From a virus, in the IMG/VR virus record IMGVR_UViG_3300023179_000194, positions 1 through 43,457 of that record: a stretch of 43,457 bases of DNA; one strand, written 5' to 3'. The translations under genes and the position numbers were made by a program. The first letter of the stretch is position 1, and each line of letters opens with the position of its first letter. The notes below the pieces were generated by a model. That model saw only the letters and a list, made by a program, of their open reading frames with translations, was not told the origin of the DNA and searched no databases. This document shows positions 40,022 through 43,457 of this stretch, in pieces.

Positions 40022-41805
40022 CATTTAAAATACAAAATCTCATTGTGAAAAATTTTATGTCGGTGGGAAATATTTCACAGGCTGTAGATTTCAATAGAGA
40101 ACAACTTACTCTGGTGCTTGGCAGCAACCTCGATCTTGGCGGTGACGACACTGGTAGCCGAAACGGCACAGGTAAAACCACAATCATCAATGCACTAAGT
40201 TATGCCTTATACGGACAGGCACTAACAAACATTAGAAAAGAAAATTTAATTAACAAGATCAACGGTAAAAATATGTTAGTAACCGTTGAATTTATTAAAC
40301 ACGGTATTCATTACAAAATTGAACGTGGTCGTAAACCTAATATTCTTAGATTCTTTGTTAATCATCAGGAAGTTGAAGATCACTCAAAGTCAGAAGACGA
40401 GGCTCAAGGCGACAGCAGAGAAACACAAAAGGCCATTGACGAGTTATTGAATATGAGTCATACCATGTTCAAACATCTTGTAGCTCTAAATACCTATACA
40501 GAACCATTCTTGGCCATGAAGGCTGCTGACCAACGAGAAGTGATTGAACAATTATTAGGTATAACCATACTTTCAGAAAAAGCAGAACGTCTCAAACAAG
40601 AAATCAAAGATACTAAAGATCAAATACAACAAGAAACGTATAAAATTGAAAGTATTAAGACAGCTAACGAAAATGTTCAAAAAAGTATTAACAGTATTGA
40701 ATTAAAAAGTTCTGCTTGGGAAAATAAACACGATCAAGAATTAGAATCATTAGGTCGTGCAATTGTAAGTTTAGAATCCGTGGACATCGAAGCTGAACTA
40801 GTTGCTCATCAGGCATTAAAGACATGGCTAGATAATGATAAAAAACTAACTGGATTAAGAAAACAACAGGCTACTCTTGAAAATGCTGTGATGCAGGCAG
40901 AAAAAACTGTTAAAAAATATTCAGAAGAATTAGAAAAATTAAAAGATCATAAGTGTCATGCCTGCGGTGAAAAGCTACACGATAAAAAATATAAAGAAAT
41001 GTTAGGCGAAGCATTGAAACATAAAGAAGAAGCAGAAACCTATGCTCTAAAAGTTATCAATGATCTTGGCCTAATTGTCAATGAGATTGAACCCATAGTC
41101 AGGCAACCTAAGAAACCAGATACATTCTATGAGACAGAAGCAGAAGCATTAGGTCATAAAAACAACTTGGCTAACTTAGAAAAAAATCTACTAGAAAAGG
41201 CCAACGAATCTAATCCATATGCAGAACAAATTGACGAACTAAAAGCCAGTGCCATTCAAGAAATAGACTGGACCAAAGTAAATGAATTAACAAAACTTAA
41301 AGATCATCAAGAATTTTTACACAAATTGTTAACGAATAAAGATAGTTTCATACGCAAACGTATCATAGATCAAAATCTAACATATTTAAACAAAAGATTA
41401 ACCTACTATATTGACCGACTTGGACTTCCACATAAAGTTGTCTTCCAAAATGATTTAAACGTTGAAATCACTCAGCTTGGACAAGAATTAGACTTCGATA
41501 ATTTAAGTAGAGGAGAACGTAACAGACTGATATTGTCAATGAGTTTTGCGTTTAGAGATGTTTGGGAAGGCCTTTATCAAAGCATTAATCTGTTGTTTAT
41601 TGACGAATTAGTAGATGCGGGCATGGACTCAGCAGGTGTTGAGAGTGCTTTAGCAGTTCTTAAGAAGATGTGTAGAGAAAGAAACAAGAACATTTACCTA
41701 ATCAGTCATAAAGATGAGCTAATCGGACGTGTGAATAATGTTCTTAGAGTTATAAAAGAATCAGGGTTTACTTCTTATTCAAACGATGTAGAGTATGTCG
41801 ACTAA
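40018..41805 (+). CDS. 46: recombination endonuclease subunit gp46-like (Rad50/SbcC family)
   Basis: A 595-residue SMC-type ATPase that works with gp47. Walker A is GSRNGTGKT at residues 46-54, a coiled coil spans about 185-450 with a zinc hook CHAC at 313-316, the ABC signature LSRGE is at 496-500, and Walker B is LLFIDE at about 525-530 followed by a D-loop-like AGMD. All functional elements are intact and length is close to T4 gp46 (560). It overlaps gp47 by four bases and the next gene by 11. Expression follows the gp47 promoter. Confidence 0.93.
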   Translation: MTFKIQNLIVKNFMSVGNISQAVDFNREQLTLVLGSNLDLGGDDTGSRNGTGKTTIINALSYALYGQALTNIRKENLINKINGKNMLVTVEFIKHGIHYKIERGRKPNILRFFVNHQEVEDHSKSEDEAQGDSRETQKAIDELLNMSHTMFKHLVALNTYTEPFLAMKAADQREVIEQLLGITILSEKAERLKQEIKDTKDQIQQETYKIESIKTANENVQKSINSIELKSSAWENKHDQELESLGRAIVSLESVDIEAELVAHQALKTWLDNDKKLTGLRKQQATLENAVMQAEKTVKKYSEELEKLKDHKCHACGEKLHDKKYKEMLGEALKHKEEAETYALKVINDLGLIVNEIEPIVRQPKKPDTFYETEAEALGHKNNLANLEKNLLEKANESNPYAEQIDELKASAIQEIDWTKVNELTKLKDHQEFLHKLLTNKDSFIRKRIIDQNLTYLNKRLTYYIDRLGLPHKVVFQNDLNVEITQLGQELDFDNLSRGERNRLILSMSFAFRDVWEGLYQSINLLFIDELVDAGMDSAGVESALAVLKKMCRERNKNIYLISHKDELIGRVNNVLRVIKESGFTSYSNDVEYVD

Positions 41806-42091
41806 AGAGATAAACAAATATAACGAAATGTATAATGAACTCGTTGAAGCGTTTGTGAAACTTCACAATGCCAATATGGGCTTCCAGAATTTTCAAGGAA
41901 GAGACAAAGGTAATGCAGTTCGTAGGGAGTTAAGAACATTTCATCAAGTTGCCAGAGCCCTGATCATACAGTGCAAACGTGTATGTGCTGAAGGTGAGGC
42001 TAATCGAAAAATGGAAATGAGAAGAAAAAGAGAAGCAAAGAGGGCAAGATTACAACAAAATGTGGCTGTATCAGGGGAAGGAAATAAATGA
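41795..42091 (+). CDS. small basic helical protein, unrecognised
   Basis: A 98-residue protein, all helical by eye, with a strongly basic C-terminal third (MEMRRKREAKRARLQQ) that could bind nucleic acid. It starts within the last codons of gp46 (11-base overlap) and ends inside the next gene (32-base overlap), so expression is tied to gp46. It lies where small open reading frames occur downstream of gene 46 in T4-like phages. Function not recognised. Confidence 0.6.
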   Translation: MSTKEINKYNEMYNELVEAFVKLHNANMGFQNFQGRDKGNAVRRELRTFHQVARALIIQCKRVCAEGEANRKMEMRRKREAKRARLQQNVAVSGEGNK

Positions 42092-42485
42092 ACTACCAGA
42101 AACCTGTGTAGGATTCGTATACCTTATCACTAATACAGTCTCAGGCAAGCAGTATATAGGAAAAAAATTATCTAAATTTAGTAAAGTTACATATAAAACA
42201 GTAAAACTTAAAAACGGCACAAAGAAAAAGAAACGTATTAAATCAAAAATAGACTCAGACTGGCAGACATATTGGTCAAGTTCAGATGAGCTTAAAAAGG
42301 ATATAGCAGCTCTCGGGCAAGATAAGTTTACTAGAGAGATATTATTTTATTGTAAAAGTAAATCGGAATGTACCTATATAGAAGCAAGGACTCAATTTGA
42401 AAGAAAAGTATTAGAATCAGATGATTATTATAATGGACAAATAAGTTGCAGGATACACAAGTCTCATATAAAAGGCAAGATTTAA
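42060..42485 (+). CDS. GIY-YIG domain protein, putative nuclease
   Basis: A 141-residue protein with an N-terminal GIY-YIG core: FVYLITN at residues 19-25 and YIGKK at 32-36, followed by a Lys-rich insert and a helix carrying IEAR and FERKVL. It resembles the stand-alone GIY-YIG proteins of T4-like phages that are related to the N-terminal part of Seg endonucleases. The ATG at 42060 lies inside the previous gene; it is preferred because the WLYQGKEI start precedes the domain as I recall for relatives, although no Shine-Dalgarno sequence is evident. No DNA-binding NUMOD motif is present, so it may not home. Confidence 0.7.
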   Translation: MWLYQGKEINELPETCVGFVYLITNTVSGKQYIGKKLSKFSKVTYKTVKLKNGTKKKKRIKSKIDSDWQTYWSSSDELKKDIAALGQDKFTREILFYCKSKSECTYIEARTQFERKVLESDDYYNGQISCRIHKSHIKGKI

Positions 42486-42491
42486 TAAATA
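42484..42491 (+). promoter_or_regulatory. possible late promoter box AATAAATA before the homing endonuclease
   Basis: AATAAATA on the plus strand begins in the stop codon of the GIY-YIG gene and lies about 60 bases before the homing endonuclease ATG. Late promoters driving intron or intergenic homing endonucleases are known in T4, which makes this box more credible than a random AT-rich match. Confidence 0.4.
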
Positions 42492-42553
42492 TTATTGCCA
42501 GTCGCGATGTTGAAGCATCCACTGACTCTAACGATTTACAAGGAATCATCAGC

Positions 42554-43246
42554 ATGTCTATTTATAATGACCATACCTATGTCTATTGGCTTCATTTGCC
42601 AGAACATAATGATATGCGTATCCAAGGATACATCGGAGTTTCTAATAATCCAAAGCAAAGATTATGCGAACATTTTAATGATGTAAAAACTAATAATCAT
42701 TGTAATCCTTACCTTTCTCGTATTATTAAAAAATTCTACGGTCAACTTATTCAAACTATAGTATTTCAAGGCGAAAAGGATATATGCTACACATACGAAG
42801 AAGAACTTCGCCCTGAAAAAAATATAGGCTGGAATTTGAACAAAGGCGGCGAACATCCTCCATCTGCGTTAGGTAGAAAATTATCTACCCAGCATAGAGA
42901 AAAAATAGGTAAGGCAAATACAGGAAGAGTATATGTTTGTTCAGAAGAAACTAAAAAGAAATTATCAAAATCTCTTAAAGGCAGAAAATTAACTGAAGAA
43001 CATAAACAAAAGGTTAGAGAAGCAAGAAAACATCAAATTTTTACAGAAGAAACTAAAAAGAAATTATCAGAATCTCACAAAGGCAACATTCCCGGAAACG
43101 CGAAATCAGTTAAAACTCCATTAGGCATATTTACATCACTCTCTCAAGCCGCAAAGGCACATAAAGTATCAACTCAAACTCTGATTAATTGGACTAAATC
43201 TAAATCAGAGTTTGAAACCATGGCTCACATATCAAAGGCAAATTAA
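42554..43246 (+). CDS. GIY-YIG homing endonuclease with NUMOD repeats
   Basis: A 230-residue homing endonuclease. The catalytic GIY-YIG part covers residues 8-97: VYW at 10-12, GYIGVS at 25-30, an Arg near 36, a Glu near 84 and a WNLNKGGE segment. Three NUMOD3-type DNA-binding repeats follow (near 107-125, 128-148 and 163-178; for example EETKKKLSKSLKG and EETKKKLSESHKG), then a NUMOD1/helix-turn-helix end (FTSLSQAAKAHKVSTQTLINW). I chose the ATG at 42554 because AAGGA lies 10 bases upstream; the frame opens earlier, at 42446, inside the preceding gene. Such enzymes cut intronless or insertless alleles to spread. The flanks are non-coding and hairpin-rich, so it may reside in a group I intron. 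Confidence 0.85.
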   Translation: MSIYNDHTYVYWLHLPEHNDMRIQGYIGVSNNPKQRLCEHFNDVKTNNHCNPYLSRIIKKFYGQLIQTIVFQGEKDICYTYEEELRPEKNIGWNLNKGGEHPPSALGRKLSTQHREKIGKANTGRVYVCSEETKKKLSKSLKGRKLTEEHKQKVREARKHQIFTEETKKKLSESHKGNIPGNAKSVKTPLGIFTSLSQAAKAHKVSTQTLINWTKSKSEFETMAHISKAN

Positions 43247-43457
43247 ACGGTTAAGGCTTGCGCAGGCTAATTTCATGCGCTCTAAACCTGGACCTCGGGT
43301 CGCAGGGATGATAGTCTCTCGCCGTGATGAGCACTCAACCACTACCCTACCCGGATGACGATCGCAAATGCCGCGATTTGGTTGTTTGAAAAGATTAATA
43401 AGGCTAAAAAGACGCAGTAGTGATACTGCACGTTCGTATGTGATGATAGTGTATTAC
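43247..43457 (+). ncRNA. GC-rich, hairpin-dense non-coding region; candidate structured RNA or group I intron core
   Basis: No convincing gene fits here and the sequence is visibly richer in G and C than its surroundings. Stems seen by eye: GCGCA 43260-43264 with TGCGC 43276-43280; CCTGGACC 43287-43294 with GGTC 43298-43301 plus CAGG 43303-43306 around a TCG loop with one bulged G; CAACCA 43336-43341 with TGGTTG 43379-43384 enclosing ATCGC 43361-43365 with GCGAT 43373-43377; and GCAGTA 43414-43419 with TACTGC 43424-43429 capped by a GTGA tetraloop. GATGATAGTC directly after the second stem resembles the P8 then P7-3' order of group I introns. The strand is assumed. The element probably continues beyond the window. 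Confidence 0.35.
43414..43429 (+). other. perfect 6-bp hairpin with GNRA (GTGA) tetraloop
   Basis: GCAGTA, loop GTGA, TACTGC. GNRA-capped hairpins of this kind serve as tertiary contacts in group I introns (the T4 td intron has GUGA loops in P2 and P9). There is no U tract, so it is not a typical terminator. Confidence 0.5.

Noticed and set aside
43321-43332. Hammerhead ribozyme core (TGATGAG)
   Set aside because: The base before TGATGA is G rather than the required C, and no paired CGAAA strand is found at a suitable distance.
43248-43356. Short plus-strand open frame after the homing endonuclease
   Set aside because: About 36 codons without a ribosome site or motif, overlapping several RNA stems; better explained as structured non-coding sequence.
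43261-43384. tRNA gene on either strand
   Set aside because: On the minus strand a GTAGTGGTTGAG stretch looks like a D arm, but no acceptor stem, anticodon stem or TTCRA-type T loop can be fitted.
43443-43457. Start of a new gene at the window end (ATG 43443)
   Set aside because: Only five codons are visible and no ribosome site precedes them.
1-43457. CRISPR array, insertion sequence, integrase or attachment site
   Set aside because: No spaced direct repeats, terminal inverted repeats, transposase or integrase motifs were seen; the only mobile element is the homing endonuclease.

Overview
This window reads as part of the genome of a T4-like contractile-tailed phage (tailed dsDNA phage with a T4-type core). 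The evidence is a set of recognisable T4 core genes: baseplate wedge gp25, gp6 and gp53, a gp48/gp54-like tail-tube cap protein, a gp5-like hub/lysin, the late sigma factor gp55 and the recombination nuclease pair gp47/gp46. The DNA is AT-rich. The tail-fibre genes, the giant 4652-residue protein downstream of gp6 and the thyA/MoxR accessory genes resemble marine T4-like phages (cyanophage or pelagiphage type). I cannot fix the host from this window. All names rest on reading motifs, without database alignment.

Layout. (1) Positions 99-4750, plus strand: a MoxR-type AAA+ ATPase, then a hairpin terminator and a second promoter, then a metallopeptidase/VWA protein, three small unrecognised genes plus a 60-residue protein, and thymidylate synthase. 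From the VWA gene onward every gene overlaps the next by 1 to 4 bases, so this is one translationally coupled operon. (2) Positions 37947 down to 4747, minus strand, about 33 kb: the baseplate and tail-fibre module. In reading order it holds the gp48/54-like protein, gp53, a large hub-like protein, gp5-like hub/GH19 lysin, gp25, gp6, the giant structural protein, a collagen-like fibre, a subtilisin-like protease, a conserved-looking structural protein and three paralogous fibre proteins. It meets thyA tail to tail with a 3-base overlap. (3) Positions 38054-43246, plus strand: gp55, gp47, gp46, a small basic protein, a GIY-YIG protein and a second, NUMOD-bearing GIY-YIG homing endonuclease. A GC-rich, hairpin-dense non-coding stretch follows to the window end.

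Regulation. The four plus-strand units begin with strong sigma70-type promoters (TTGACA or TTGACT, exactly 17 bases, TATAAT or TATACT). The minus-strand structural genes instead show AATAAATA or GGTAAATA boxes like T4/cyanophage late promoters. This fits early/middle expression of replication and accessory genes by host sigma70, and late expression of the tail module through gp55.

Most worth a second look: a predicted seven-bladed FG-GAP propeller plus a DUF4214-like segment inside the giant protein; a gp55 with about 125 extra residues; a GH19 lysin at the C-terminus of the hub; a subtilisin-like protease with its own prodomain among the tail fibres; a MoxR plus HExxH/VWA pair; and a homing endonuclease flanked by structured non-coding sequence that may be part of a group I intron.
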